Below, piece after piece: positions 15,808 to 23,364 of a DNA stretch of 38,101 nucleotides (its first letter is position 1; each line of letters starts with the position of its first letter). Position numbers and translations under genes: made by a program. Source of the stretch: Blastococcus xanthinilyticus (GTDB taxonomy: Bacteria; Actinomycetota; Actinomycetes; Mycobacteriales; Geodermatophilaceae); the NCBI RefSeq assembly GCF_008124835.1, contig NZ_VNHW01000022.1, positions 1 to 38,101 on the forward strand, written 5' to 3'. Under the pieces are notes generated by a model. That model saw nothing but the letters and a program-made list of their open reading frames with translations. It made no database searches and was not told the DNA's origin.

Positions 15808-16050
15808 ATGACCGCCCTCTACGCGTACGGCACGGCCCACGCGGTGGTGATGGTCGGCTCCTTCGGCGCGGAGGGGCTCACCCCGCGGCAGATCGGGCCC
15901 GCCCACGCGACGATCGGCCGGGTGAGCGGGCAGAGCCGCAAGGCGCTCTGCGGCGCCTACGTCTCCATCGACGAGCAGCTGCCCTGGCCGCCCGAGGGGT
16001 ACGAGGAGCAGCAGCTCTGCCCCAACTGCGCCACCCTCGCTGCCCTCTGA
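15808..16050 (+). CDS. Small Cys-containing hypothetical protein
   Basis: An 80-residue protein of unknown function. The N-terminal part has a hydrophobic strand (A-H-A-V-V-M-V-G-S-F-G-A). The C-terminal part has three cysteines, K-A-L-C-G-A-Y-V and Q-L-C-P-N-C-A-T-L; C-P-N-C resembles one half of a zinc ribbon, with the earlier Cys and perhaps His-11 or His-33 as further ligands. W-P-P-E-G-Y lies between. The ATG at 15808 is the first plausible start; the frame is open upstream to 15601 but with shadow-like composition. It is divergent from the dehydrogenase and convergent with the MoaD-like gene. Zinc binding is inference. Confidence 0.6.
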   Translation: MTALYAYGTAHAVVMVGSFGAEGLTPRQIGPAHATIGRVSGQSRKALCGAYVSIDEQLPWPPEGYEEQQLCPNCATLAAL

Positions 16051-16125
16051 GACCCCCTGGGCATAGGAAGCTAAGCCTGCGTATCGAGACCCGGAACCGT
16101 AGGTAAAGCTTCCTATGCCTGGGTC
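16051..16125. terminator. Long inverted repeat between converging genes
   Basis: GGCATAGGAAGCT (16060-16072) and its exact complement (16107-16119) form a 13-bp stem. Outer arms GACCC/GGGTC and an inner CCTGCG/CGTAGG pairing can extend it. It fills the whole gap between two converging stop codons, so a bidirectional terminator is the simplest reading. It is much AT-richer than its surroundings, so a small inserted element or an operator is also possible. Confidence 0.55.
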
Positions 16126-16414
16126 AGCCGCCCGCGACCGACGGCAGCACCTGGACGACGGCGCCGTCGCGCAGCGGGGTGGCCGGCCCGCCCTGCCACC
16201 GCACGTCCTCCCCGTCCACGTAGACGTTCACGAACCGGCGCAGTGCACCGGCCTCGTCGCGGATCCGGCGCTCGAGCACCGGGTGCCGCGCGGCGAGCGC
16301 GTCGAGCAGGCCCGCCACCGTGGCCCCGGCCGGTTCGACATCGAGCTCCCGGACGCCACCGGCCAGGTCGGCCAGCGACCCGGGCAGCACCAGCTGCACG
16401 TTCACCGCCGGCAC
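16124..16414 (-). CDS. MoaD/ThiS family ubiquitin-like sulfur carrier
   Basis: A 96-residue beta-grasp protein. N-x-Q-L-V-L-P-G-S-L forms the first strand, A-G-A-T-V-A-G-L-L-D-A-L-A-A-R-H-P the helix, then R-F-V-N-V-Y-V-D-G-E-D-V-R and L-R-D-G-A-V-V-Q-V-L-P-S-V-A-G-G. It ends exactly in Gly-Gly, the C terminus that is adenylated and thiocarboxylated in MoaD, ThiS and CysO. No MoeB/ThiF activator, molybdopterin synthase or thiazole synthase gene is near, so the recipient is unknown. The gene begins four bases after the stop of the BNR-repeat gene and is surely co-transcribed with it. The GTG at 16414 is chosen; a GTG at 16405 is an alternative. Confidence 0.88.
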   Translation of the reverse strand: MPAVNVQLVLPGSLADLAGGVRELDVEPAGATVAGLLDALAARHPVLERRIRDEAGALRRFVNVYVDGEDVRWQGGPATPLRDGAVVQVLPSVAGG

Positions 16415-16418
16415 CCGG

Positions 16419-17498
16419 TCACGGCAGCCGGGCGGCGCGGACGACGAGCACGTCGGGCAGGTGCTCGGCGACCGTGGTGAACGTGTCGCCCTCGTCGGCG
16501 CTGGCGTAGACGCAGCCGTCGCGGGTGCCCAGGTAGAGCCCCGTGCGCTCGTGGTCGTCGGTGCAGAAGGCGTCGCGGAGGACCGCCGTCCAGGAGCCGT
16601 CGGGCAGGCCCTCGCCCACCTCGGTCCAGCTGCTCCCGGCGTCGCGGGTGCGGTGCACCCGGAGCCGGCCGTCCGGGGGCACGCGCTGCACGTCGGCGAC
16701 CAGCGGGACGACCCAGGCCGTGCCGGGCGTGCTCGGCGAGGCTGCGACCGGGAAGCCGAAGTCGGCCGGCAACCCGTCGGCTATCGAGATCCACGAGGCC
16801 CCGCCGTCGTCGGTGCGGAAGACCCCGAAGTGGTTCTGGGCGTACATCCGGCGCGGGTCGCCGGCATCGGCGGCCACCTTGTGCACGCACTGCCCGTACT
16901 CCGGCGGCTCGGGCAGGAACACCGCGCTGATGCCGCGGTTGTGCGGCCGCCACCCGGTCGCGCCGTCGTCGCTGACGTAGACACCACCGGTGCTCATCGC
17001 GACGGTCACCCGCCCGGTGTCCGGGTCGGGCAGCACCGTGTGCACCGCTCCCCCGCCGGCGCCCGGCTCCCAGGTGGGCCGGTGCGGGTGGTCCCAGAGG
17101 CCGCGGACGAGGGTGAAGCTGCAGCCGCCGTCGGTGCTGCGCCACAGCGACTGCGGCTCGCAACCGGCCCAGACGACGTCGGGGCGGGCCGCGGTGTCGG
17201 GGCGCAGCTGCCACACCCGGCCCAGCGCGGCACCGGTGTCCGCCGGGAAGCGGATGGCGCCGGAGTCGGTCTCGTGCCAGCTGCCGCCCAGGTCGTCGGA
17301 CCAGGTCACGCTCGGCCCCCAGTGCCCGTACTGGACCCCGGCCAGCACGCGGGGCGAGGCGCGCCGGGTGTCGATCGAGACGGCCGCGACCTCCTGCGAC
17401 AGCAGGTGCGGCCCGTCGAGGGTCCAGCTGCGGCGGCCGTCCTCGCTGCGGGCCAGCCACAGCCCCTTGCGCGTCCCGATGGCCAGCAGATCGGTCAT
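16419..17498 (-). CDS. BNR/Asp-box repeat beta-propeller protein (sialidase-like fold)
   Basis: A 359-residue protein built of at least seven Asp-box motifs, S-x-D-x-G-x-[ST]-[WF]: S-E-D-G-R-R-S-W, S-D-D-L-G-G-S-W, S-T-D-G-G-C-S-F, S-D-D-G-A-T-G-W, T-D-D-G-G-A-S-W, T-R-D-A-G-S-S-W and S-A-D-E-G-D-T-F, predicting a six- to seven-bladed propeller. It is often annotated as exo-alpha-sialidase, but it lacks a signal peptide and I see no F-R-I-P motif or arginine triad, so I do not assign hydrolase activity. It appears cytoplasmic. The ATG at 17498 has GGAGG seven bases upstream. The MoaD-like gene four bases downstream is its obvious functional partner. Confidence 0.85.
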   Translation of the reverse strand: MTDLLAIGTRKGLWLARSEDGRRSWTLDGPHLLSQEVAAVSIDTRRASPRVLAGVQYGHWGPSVTWSDDLGGSWHETDSGAIRFPADTGAALGRVWQLRPDTAARPDVVWAGCEPQSLWRSTDGGCSFTLVRGLWDHPHRPTWEPGAGGGAVHTVLPDPDTGRVTVAMSTGGVYVSDDGATGWRPHNRGISAVFLPEPPEYGQCVHKVAADAGDPRRMYAQNHFGVFRTDDGGASWISIADGLPADFGFPVAASPSTPGTAWVVPLVADVQRVPPDGRLRVHRTRDAGSSWTEVGEGLPDGSWTAVLRDAFCTDDHERTGLYLGTRDGCVYASADEGDTFTTVAEHLPDVLVVRAARLP

Positions 17499-17555
17499 GT
17501 GCACCCCTCCGGTGTGACGGTCCTGAGGGATAGGACCGCCATGGAGGCGAGAACT

Positions 17556-17590
17556 GAGCGGCGAGGACCGAGCGGCGAGGACCGAGCGGC
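17556..17590. repeat. 14-bp tandem direct repeat
   Basis: GAGCGGCGAGGACC occurs twice in tandem (17556-17569, 17570-17583) and is followed by the first seven bases of a third copy. It lies between the small coiled-coil gene and the BNR gene, outside coding sequence. It may be slippage-prone or a binding-site array. Confidence 0.6.
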
Positions 17591-17594
17591 CGGC

Positions 17595-17996
17595 TCAGCG
17601 GCGCGTGGCGCCACCCTCGGGGTGCTCGTGCCGGCCCTCGGTGACCACGTCGGGTGCCAGCCGCTGCGCCTCCGCCCGGAGCCGCTCGGCCTCCGAGCGG
17701 TCCTCCGCCGCGCGGCCGGCGCGCTCCCGCGCCTCCCGCTCGGCGAGCGCCGCGCGCTCCTGCACCTCGGCGAGCTCCCGCCGCGCCCGGGCCGCCTGCT
17801 CCTCGGCGAGGGCCTGCTCCGCGTCGGCGCGGGCGGCGCGGACGTGCGCCTCCTGGATGTTCTCGCGCGCCTGCTCCCGGTGCCCGGCCTCCCGGCGGAC
17901 CCGCGAGACGCGGTTGCGCCTGGCCAGCGCGAGCGCCGCCAGCGCCAACACCACCAGCACGACGACGACGATCAGCACGATCAGCCAGGTGTCCAC
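17595..17996 (-). CDS. Small membrane-anchored coiled-coil protein
   Basis: A 133-residue protein with one N-terminal transmembrane helix (L-I-V-L-I-V-V-V-V-L-V-V-L-A-L-A-A-L-A-L-A) immediately after V-D-T-W, followed by R-R-N-R. Then comes an almost continuous Ala/Glu/Arg helix with R-E-Q-A-R-E-N-I-Q-E-A-H, A-E-Q-A-L-A-E-E-Q-A-A-R-A and E-R-A-A-L-A-E-R-E-A-R-E-R-A that should form a cytoplasmic coiled coil. Positive residues after the span fit an N-out, C-in orientation. No enzyme domain is visible; such proteins are common and uncharacterised in this group. The GTG at 17996 has GAGGAGG upstream; the frame continues to 18068 but without such a signal. Confidence 0.7.
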   Translation of the reverse strand: MDTWLIVLIVVVVLVVLALAALALARRNRVSRVRREAGHREQARENIQEAHVRAARADAEQALAEEQAARARRELAEVQERAALAEREARERAGRAAEDRSEAERLRAEAQRLAPDVVTEGRHEHPEGGATRR

Positions 17997-18064
17997 GGGC
18001 CCTCCTCGGTGTCGCCGAGGCAGATGCCCGGGGGCCCGGGAACCAAACGCCCCGGGCCGGCCGC

Positions 18065-19351
18065 TCACGCCAGGGCGCTACCGGCCTGCCACTGCCCCCA
18101 CGGGATCGCCCAGTCGTAGATGTCGCCGTCGGCCGCCGACAGCATCGGCCCGATCGAGTTCTTGATCTCCACCACGTCGCCCGGCTGCGAGAAGTCGAAG
18201 AACCAGGCTGCCCGCTCGGTGGAGAGGTTGATGCAGCCGTGGGACACGTTCTCCCGGCCCTGCTGGGCCACCGACCACGGGGCGGCGTGCACGAACTCGC
18301 CGTTGTCGTTGAGCCGGACGGCGTACTCCACCGGGGTCCGGTAGCCGTTGGGGCTGTCGACCGGCGTGCCGTAGGTGCTGGAGTCCATGATCCGGTCGCG
18401 GTTGAGCTCGGTGACCACGTGCGGGCCGTTGCGGCTCGGGAAGTCGGGGCCACCGGCGCTCATCGGGAAGGTCTGCACGAGCTGGTCGCCGTCGTAGACG
18501 TCCATCGTGTGGGTGGCCGCATCGGCCACCGACACGTGCCGCTCACCGACGGAGAAGGAGATCGAGCGGTCCTTCTCCCCCCACACCCCGTCGCCGAAGT
18601 CGACGCCGTAGAGCTCGGCGTCGAGGGTGACCTCGATGTTCTCGGGCCAGTAGGTGGACGGCCGGAAGTGCACCTCGGTGTCGCTGAACCAGTTCCAGAC
18701 GCCGTCGGTCGGCGTGCTGCTGGTGACCTGCAGGTGGCTCTCGACAGCGGCCTTGTCGGTGACCGGGTCCTCGAAGTACACGCGGATCGGCATGCCGACT
18801 CCGACGGTCTGCCCGTCGAGGGGGCCGATGCCCGGGGTGGAGAGGGTCTGCGGAGTGACGGTCGTGAAGGTCGACGTCGCCGTCGTCTCCTCCTCGTCGG
18901 CGTTGCTCGCGGTGGCGGTGAGCGTGTAGCTGGTGCCGTACGCCAGCGGGGTCTCCGGCGTCCACACCTGGGCGTCGCCGTCGGCCGCCGGCTTCTCGGT
19001 CGCTCCGTCCTCGGTCGCCCCGTCCTCGGTCGCCCCGTCCTCGGTGGCGCCTTCCTCGGCCGCCTGGTCGTCGGCCGCCCCGTCCTCGGCCGCGTCGGTG
19101 ACCGCTCCGGGCACGGAGGTGCCGTCACCGGAGGTGACCGTGACCGCATCGAGCCCACCACCGCTGACGGAGATCTCCAGCGGGACCACGGGCGAGACGT
19201 CCACGGCACCGTCGGTGACCGCGAACTCCAGGGTCGCGGGCTCGGCGGCGGGAGGCGCGGTCGGCTCGGCGGATCCCCCGGCGTCGTCCCCGGTGCACCC
19301 GGCGAGGAGCACGAGCGCTCCCGTGGCGATCATCGCGGCAGTCCGTCGCAC
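18065..19351 (-). CDS. Lipoprotein L,D-transpeptidase (YkuD domain, Ig-like N terminus)
   Basis: Forms 3-3 cross-links in peptidoglycan, outside the membrane. The 428-residue protein starts at a GTG with GAGGAG nine bases upstream. The signal peptide ends in the lipobox L-L-A-G-C with Cys19. Then come an acidic E-D-G-A-T repeat spacer (near 100-118), an Ig-like domain (about 120-235) of the type found in mycobacterial LdtMt enzymes, with T-L-S-T-P-G-I-G-P-L-D-G and N-W-F-S-D-T-E-V-H-F-R-P, and the YkuD catalytic domain. The active-site motif is V-S-H-G-C-I-N-L-S with His371 and Cys373. The gene stands alone. Confidence 0.93.
   Translation of the reverse strand: MRRTAAMIATGALVLLAGCTGDDAGGSAEPTAPPAAEPATLEFAVTDGAVDVSPVVPLEISVSGGGLDAVTVTSGDGTSVPGAVTDAAEDGAADDQAAEEGATEDGATEDGATEDGATEKPAADGDAQVWTPETPLAYGTSYTLTATASNADEEETTATSTFTTVTPQTLSTPGIGPLDGQTVGVGMPIRVYFEDPVTDKAAVESHLQVTSSTPTDGVWNWFSDTEVHFRPSTYWPENIEVTLDAELYGVDFGDGVWGEKDRSISFSVGERHVSVADAATHTMDVYDGDQLVQTFPMSAGGPDFPSRNGPHVVTELNRDRIMDSSTYGTPVDSPNGYRTPVEYAVRLNDNGEFVHAAPWSVAQQGRENVSHGCINLSTERAAWFFDFSQPGDVVEIKNSIGPMLSAADGDIYDWAIPWGQWQAGSALA
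18996..19055. repeat. 15-bp coding tandem repeat in the L,D-transpeptidase gene
   Basis: Four copies of a TCGGTCGCCCCGTCC-like unit, two of them identical, encode the acidic pentapeptide A-T-E-D-G in the linker between the lipid anchor and the folded domains. The in-frame unit allows the spacer to change length by slippage without breaking the gene. Confidence 0.8.
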
Positions 19352-19565
19352 CTGTCCCGGCTCCTCTCCCCACCCCGCCCGGAGCCGGACGAGGACAACC
19401 CGTACCAGTGTCCACGCCGGACGCCCAGCGGGGAGTGGAGTGGGTCACGACCCGCAGTGCCGCCGGGTGCTGGTCGTCCCACCTGGCGCAGCAGGCGACA
19501 ACCGCACGGCGGAGACCGTGGCGAAGGGCACGCTCCCCGCCGGCAGGATCCACCCCGGGCGCTGG

Positions 19566-19571
19566 TATCGT
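19566..19571 (+). promoter_or_regulatory. Probable -10 element of the tRNA-Lys gene
   Basis: TATCGT lies 34 bases before the tRNA. The nine-base context GGTATCGTT is shared with the tRNA-His promoter at 5349. Confidence 0.45.
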
Positions 19572-19604
19572 TCACCCTCGTTGCCCGGCTCGCCGGGCGG
19601 CACC

Positions 19605-19680
<76 letters not shown>

Positions 19681-19689
19681 GGATCGACC

Positions 19690-19719
19690 AGCGGCTTCGC
19701 CCTCCGGGGTGGGGCCGCT
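19690..19719. terminator. Hairpin between tRNA-Lys and the converging exporter operon
   Basis: AGCGGC and GCCGCT pair, and inner CCC/GGG can extend the stem past a TTCG bulge. It lies 10 bases after the tRNA and 36 bases beyond the permease stop, fitting a shared terminator. Confidence 0.4.
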
Positions 19720-19755
19720 TCGTCGTCCCGGGCGCCGGTGTTCCACCAGCTCCGG

Positions 19756-21093
19756 TCACGTTCCGCCGCGAAGCGCGTCGACCGGCTCGATCCTGGCCGC
19801 CCGGCGCGCCGGGAGGCCGCCGGCCACGAGACCGACGACGGCGCCGAGCACTGCGCCACCCAGGGCGATCCAGGGATCGACCACCGGCGTCCAGCCCCGT
19901 GCCAGGGAGATGCCGACGACCGCGAAGACGCCCAGCGCCGCGCCGAGGAGGCCGCCGAGGAGGCCGATGACCACGGACTCGGCCACGAACTGCCCGGCGA
20001 TCTGCTTCCCGGTCGCGCCGATCGCCCGGCGCAGCCCGATCTCGCCGACCCGCTCCATCACCGACAGCATGGTCACGTTCGCGATACCGACCCCGCCGGC
20101 GAGCAGGACGATCACCGAGAGGATGACGAACACCCCGTTCACGTCGGACTGGACATCCCGCCCCAGTTCCGACCGGCCGTCCGGGGCGCTGACCTCGAGG
20201 CTCTCCGGGGCGTCGGGCGCCAGGGCCAGGGCGGCCTGGGTGCGCAGCTGCGGGCCGGCCCCGATCGCGATGCGGGCCTGGGCGTCGCCGGGGGCCCGCA
20301 GGCCGAAGTCGGCGCGGGCGGTGTCGGTGGGGACGATCACCGCGTCGAGCAGCTCCGCGCGGGCGTCGAACGACTCGACCACCCCCAGGACGGCGTAGGC
20401 GATGCCGTCGATGAACACCGACGGCTGGGAGTCGACCCGGTGCACGCCGAGCCGTTCCGCTGCCCGGGCACCCAGCACCGCCACCCGGTCGGCCCGCCGG
20501 TCGTGACCGGAGTCGAAGAACCGGCCGGTGGACAGCCTGCCGCCCACCGTGTCCAGCAGCGCTTCGGAGGCCGCGTAGACGGGCGGTGGCGCGCTCGGTG
20601 GCTGGGAGGGGTCGTTCACCGGAACGGCCGTCACCACCACGTCGGGCAGCGACACCTCCGCCAGCAGGGCCGCCGACTCGATCCCGGCCAGCCGCTCCAA
20701 CCGGGGGACGGCGTCCCAGGGCAGGGCCGCGGCGGCCACGGTCGCCCCACCGCCGGTGCTCGCGGTCGTCGGGGCGACCACGAGCTGGGTGACCGCGTTG
20801 GCGTCGAACTGCCGCGCGATCTGGCCGGCGGCGGTCTGGGCGAGGCCGACGGTCGTGACCAGCGCGGCGATGCCCAGGACCGTGCCGGCCATGGTCATGA
20901 CCAGCCGGCCGGGCCGGGACCCGATGTCCGCGGTCGCCTCGCCGAGCAGATCCAGGAGGCGGAACCGGTCCGCCGGGTCGAACGGCGCGCTGCCCGGCGC
21001 CGTGGCCGGCAACCGGTGCCGACGCAGCCGGGCCGGCAGGCGCATCCACGAGGGGCGCCGGGTGCGGGACGACGGCGCGGCCGGGCCGGTCAC
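19756..21093 (-). CDS. MacB-type ABC transporter permease
   Basis: A 445-residue inner-membrane subunit of a MacB-like (type VII) exporter. One span follows a basic N terminus (L-V-M-T-M-A-G-T-V-L-G-I-A-A-L-V-T-T-V-G-L). A large extracytoplasmic domain of about 210 residues follows (residues about 100-310), then three C-terminal spans with the FtsX-type motif N-V-T-M-L-S-V-M-E-R-V-G-E-I-G-L-R-R-A-I-G-A. The C terminus, P-A-R-R-A-A-R-I-E-P-V-D-A-L-R-G, is classic. The GTG at 21093 overlaps the ATPase stop as GTGA; a longer open frame to 21945 is only shadow of the ATPase and adaptor. MacB-like systems move substrates from the outer face of the membrane; the substrate here is unknown. Confidence 0.92.
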   Translation of the reverse strand: MTGPAAPSSRTRRPSWMRLPARLRRHRLPATAPGSAPFDPADRFRLLDLLGEATADIGSRPGRLVMTMAGTVLGIAALVTTVGLAQTAAGQIARQFDANAVTQLVVAPTTASTGGGATVAAAALPWDAVPRLERLAGIESAALLAEVSLPDVVVTAVPVNDPSQPPSAPPPVYAASEALLDTVGGRLSTGRFFDSGHDRRADRVAVLGARAAERLGVHRVDSQPSVFIDGIAYAVLGVVESFDARAELLDAVIVPTDTARADFGLRAPGDAQARIAIGAGPQLRTQAALALAPDAPESLEVSAPDGRSELGRDVQSDVNGVFVILSVIVLLAGGVGIANVTMLSVMERVGEIGLRRAIGATGKQIAGQFVAESVVIGLLGGLLGAALGVFAVVGISLARGWTPVVDPWIALGGAVLGAVVGLVAGGLPARRAARIEPVDALRGGT

Positions 21094-21821
21094 CCCACCT
21101 CGCCCACGCGGCCGTCGGCGAGCCGGATCTGCCGCGCGGCGCGCCCGGCCACGCCGACGTCGTGGGTGATGACCACGAGCGTCAGCCCGTCCGCGTGCAG
21201 CTCCTCGAACAGAGCCATGATCTCGGCGGACGTGGCCTGGTCGAGGTTGCCGGTCGGCTCGTCGGCCAACAGGACGCGCGGCCGGGAGGCCACGGCCCGG
21301 GCCACCGCGACCCGTTGGCGTTCGCCTCCGGACAGGGTCCCGGGCAGGAAGTCCGTGCGGTGCTGCAGGCCCACCCGCTCGATCGCCTCCCGCGCCCGGG
21401 GCTCGCGCTCCGCGCGCGGCGTCCCGTTGTAGAGCATGGGCAGCAGCACGTTCTCGAGCACGCTCCGCCGTGACATCAGGTGGAAGGCCTGGAACACGAA
21501 CCCGAGGTGACGGGCGCGCAGGGCGGCACGCTCGTCCTCCCCGAGGGATCCGGTGAGCAGCCCGCCGAGCCGGTACTCGCCGACCGTGGGCCGGTCGAGC
21601 AGCCCGAGGATGTTCAGCATCGTGGACTTGCCCGACCCGCTCGGCCCGGTGATGGAGACGTACTCGCCGTCGGCGATCGACACGCTCACGCCCTTGAGCG
21701 CCTGCACCTCCGGCGGCCCCGGGAAGGACCGGGTGACGTCCCGGAGCTGGATGGCCGGGGCCGGAGCCGGGAGGGGGGCGGTGACGGCGGCGAGAACCGG
21801 AGCCGGCGCCTTCGCCGTCAC
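21090..21821 (-). CDS. MacB/LolD-type ABC transporter ATPase
   Basis: The nucleotide-binding subunit (243 residues) of the exporter. An Ala/Pro-rich leader of about 25 residues precedes the domain. Walker A is G-P-S-G-S-G-K-S-T (near 60), the Q-loop is F-V-F-Q-A-F-H-L, the signature L-S-G-G-E-R-Q-R-V-A-V-A-R-A, Walker B V-L-L-A-D-E-P-T-G-N-L-D and the switch His is in V-I-T-H-D. D-E-P-T-G-N-L-D and the length are typical of LolD/MacB/FtsE-type ATPases. The GTG start overlaps the adaptor stop, and its own stop overlaps the permease start, both as GTGA. Confidence 0.95.
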   Translation of the reverse strand: MTAKAPAPVLAAVTAPLPAPAPAIQLRDVTRSFPGPPEVQALKGVSVSIADGEYVSITGPSGSGKSTMLNILGLLDRPTVGEYRLGGLLTGSLGEDERAALRARHLGFVFQAFHLMSRRSVLENVLLPMLYNGTPRAEREPRAREAIERVGLQHRTDFLPGTLSGGERQRVAVARAVASRPRVLLADEPTGNLDQATSAEIMALFEELHADGLTLVVITHDVGVAGRAARQIRLADGRVGEVG

Positions 21822-23362
21822 CGCCCGACCACCACGAGGTCGCCCTCGCCGAGACCGCCCTCCACCGCGCGGATCTCGACGGCGCCGTCGGCGGCCAGCC
21901 CCGTCTCCACCACGACCAGGCGGGTCCGGGCACGAGCACCGTCACGCGGGTCGCCGTCGACGACCTCGACCCGGGACTCGCCGCCGGGCCCGGCGCTCAA
22001 CGCGGCCAGGGGCACCGACAGCACGTCGCCGTCGGTCGCACCGACCGGGATCCCGACCCGCACGTTGGCGCCCTGCAGCTCGGTGACCTGCTCGGGGGTG
22101 AGCGGCGCCGGCTCCAGCTGCACGGTCCACCGCGCCTCCTGCCCCTCACCGGGGGTGACCTCGGTGATCGTCGCGGCGTGCTCGGCTCCGTCGGGCAGCT
22201 CGAAGGTCGCGGCCATCCCCGCGGCGAGCAGCCGGGCATCCGCGGCCGCCACGGTGCCGGAGAGCCCGAGGGTCGCCCCCGACACGGTCATGGCCGCGCC
22301 GTCGAGCACCGTGCCGCGGCGGGTACCCACGGCGTCCACCCGACGCGGCAGCTGGGTGAGGTAGAGGACCTCCCCCGCCGGCAGCCACGGGAGAACCAAC
22401 TCCTGCGCCTCGGCCAGCGCGCCGCGCGCCTGGGTGAGCTGCTGCTCGGCAGCGGAAAGCTGGGCTCGCTGCGCCGCCGTGTCGGCCGGCACGGCCAGCT
22501 GCTGACGCCGGAGCTGGGCCAACGCCAGCGCGTCCCGCAGGTCGCCGACGGTCACCGCGTCATCGGGGGTGGCGGCGAGTGCGGCCTCCAGTCCCCGCCT
22601 GGCGCTGGCGACGGCGTTGTCCGCCTCCCGCACCTCGACGGCCGACGGACCGCGCTGAGCCGTGGCCAGTTCCGCCCGCGCGGCGGCGACCCCCTGTTCA
22701 GCGCCCCTGACCGCGTCCTGCGCCCCGAGCAACGCCTCCGCGGCGCCCTCCTCGGCGGCCGGTGTCGGGTAGCCGGCCTGGGCGTACAGCGCGGTGACCG
22801 CGGCGGCCGCAGTCCCGTCGAACACATCCTCGGCGGGATCACCGGCGTCCAGGCCGATGGCCCGCGCGGCCTCCTTGAACTGGACGACGTCGGGCCCGGA
22901 GACCCCCACGCGCAGGGCCCGGTACGCAGGCAGCTCCCCCGGCAGCACGATGACCGGGCGGCCGGCGATCTCCAGGGCGACACCCAGGGGCCCGAGCTCG
23001 GAGCCGACCTCGGGCACCTGCCCGGTCACCACCGCGGGACCGGAGATGGCGGAGGTGTCGACGGTGACCTCCACCGGGTCGGCGTAGGCGACCTCGCCGC
23101 GGATGGTGACGTCGTTGCTCAGCGGCCCGAAGGCCACGGGCACGGTCACCAGACCGGGCGCCGGCGTGTCGGCCCCGGCGGCGTCCGGTGCGACCACGAA
23201 CCGGCCGACGAGCAGGCCGGTGACCAACGCCGCGACCGCCACCGCGGCGGTGAGCCACAGCGGGCGGTTGCGACGGAGCAGCGCCGGCCAGGCAGACCAC
23301 CGGGAGGGTCCCGCCCCGGCGGCGCCGCCTTCGGCCGGGTGCTCCCCGTCAGGCTCGACCAC
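21818..23362 (-). CDS. Membrane-fusion/adaptor protein with peptidoglycan-binding-like insert
   Basis: A 514-residue HlyD/MacA-like adaptor for the exporter. One span near residues 37-57 (L-T-A-A-V-A-V-A-A-L-V-T-G-L-L-V-G) anchors an extracytoplasmic region. V-T-I-R-G-E-V begins the beta-domain. An insert at about 145-200 resembles PG_binding_1 (Y-R-A-L-R-V-G-V-S-G-P-D-V-V-Q-F-K-E-A and D-V-F-D-G-T-A-A-A-A-V-T-A-L-Y), and may tie the pump to the cell wall. A long Ala/Glu/Arg helical hairpin (about 200-330) follows, then beta-barrel and membrane-proximal parts with L-P-D-G-A-E-H-A-A-T-I-T-E-V. There is no outer membrane to reach, so it probably shapes substrate access. The GTG at 23362 lies two bases after the lipoprotein stop. 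Confidence 0.88.
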   Translation of the reverse strand: MVEPDGEHPAEGGAAGAGPSRWSAWPALLRRNRPLWLTAAVAVAALVTGLLVGRFVVAPDAAGADTPAPGLVTVPVAFGPLSNDVTIRGEVAYADPVEVTVDTSAISGPAVVTGQVPEVGSELGPLGVALEIAGRPVIVLPGELPAYRALRVGVSGPDVVQFKEAARAIGLDAGDPAEDVFDGTAAAAVTALYAQAGYPTPAAEEGAAEALLGAQDAVRGAEQGVAAARAELATAQRGPSAVEVREADNAVASARRGLEAALAATPDDAVTVGDLRDALALAQLRRQQLAVPADTAAQRAQLSAAEQQLTQARGALAEAQELVLPWLPAGEVLYLTQLPRRVDAVGTRRGTVLDGAAMTVSGATLGLSGTVAAADARLLAAGMAATFELPDGAEHAATITEVTPGEGQEARWTVQLEPAPLTPEQVTELQGANVRVGIPVGATDGDVLSVPLAALSAGPGGESRVEVVDGDPRDGARARTRLVVVETGLAADGAVEIRAVEGGLGEGDLVVVGR

Positions 23363-23364
23363 GG

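Noticed and set aside
16051..16125. Riboswitch or iron-box operator
   Set aside because: The dyad lies downstream of both flanking genes, not upstream, and does not match a riboswitch consensus; only loose similarity to DtxR-type boxes.
16419..17498. Functional secreted exo-alpha-sialidase
   Set aside because: Asp boxes alone do not define a sialidase; no signal peptide, F-R-I-P motif or Arg triad is seen.
19756..21945. 729-codon minus-strand frame extending the MacB-type permease
   Set aside because: The first 284 codons are an out-of-frame reading of the ATPase and adaptor genes; GTGA coupling at 21093 gives a standard permease.
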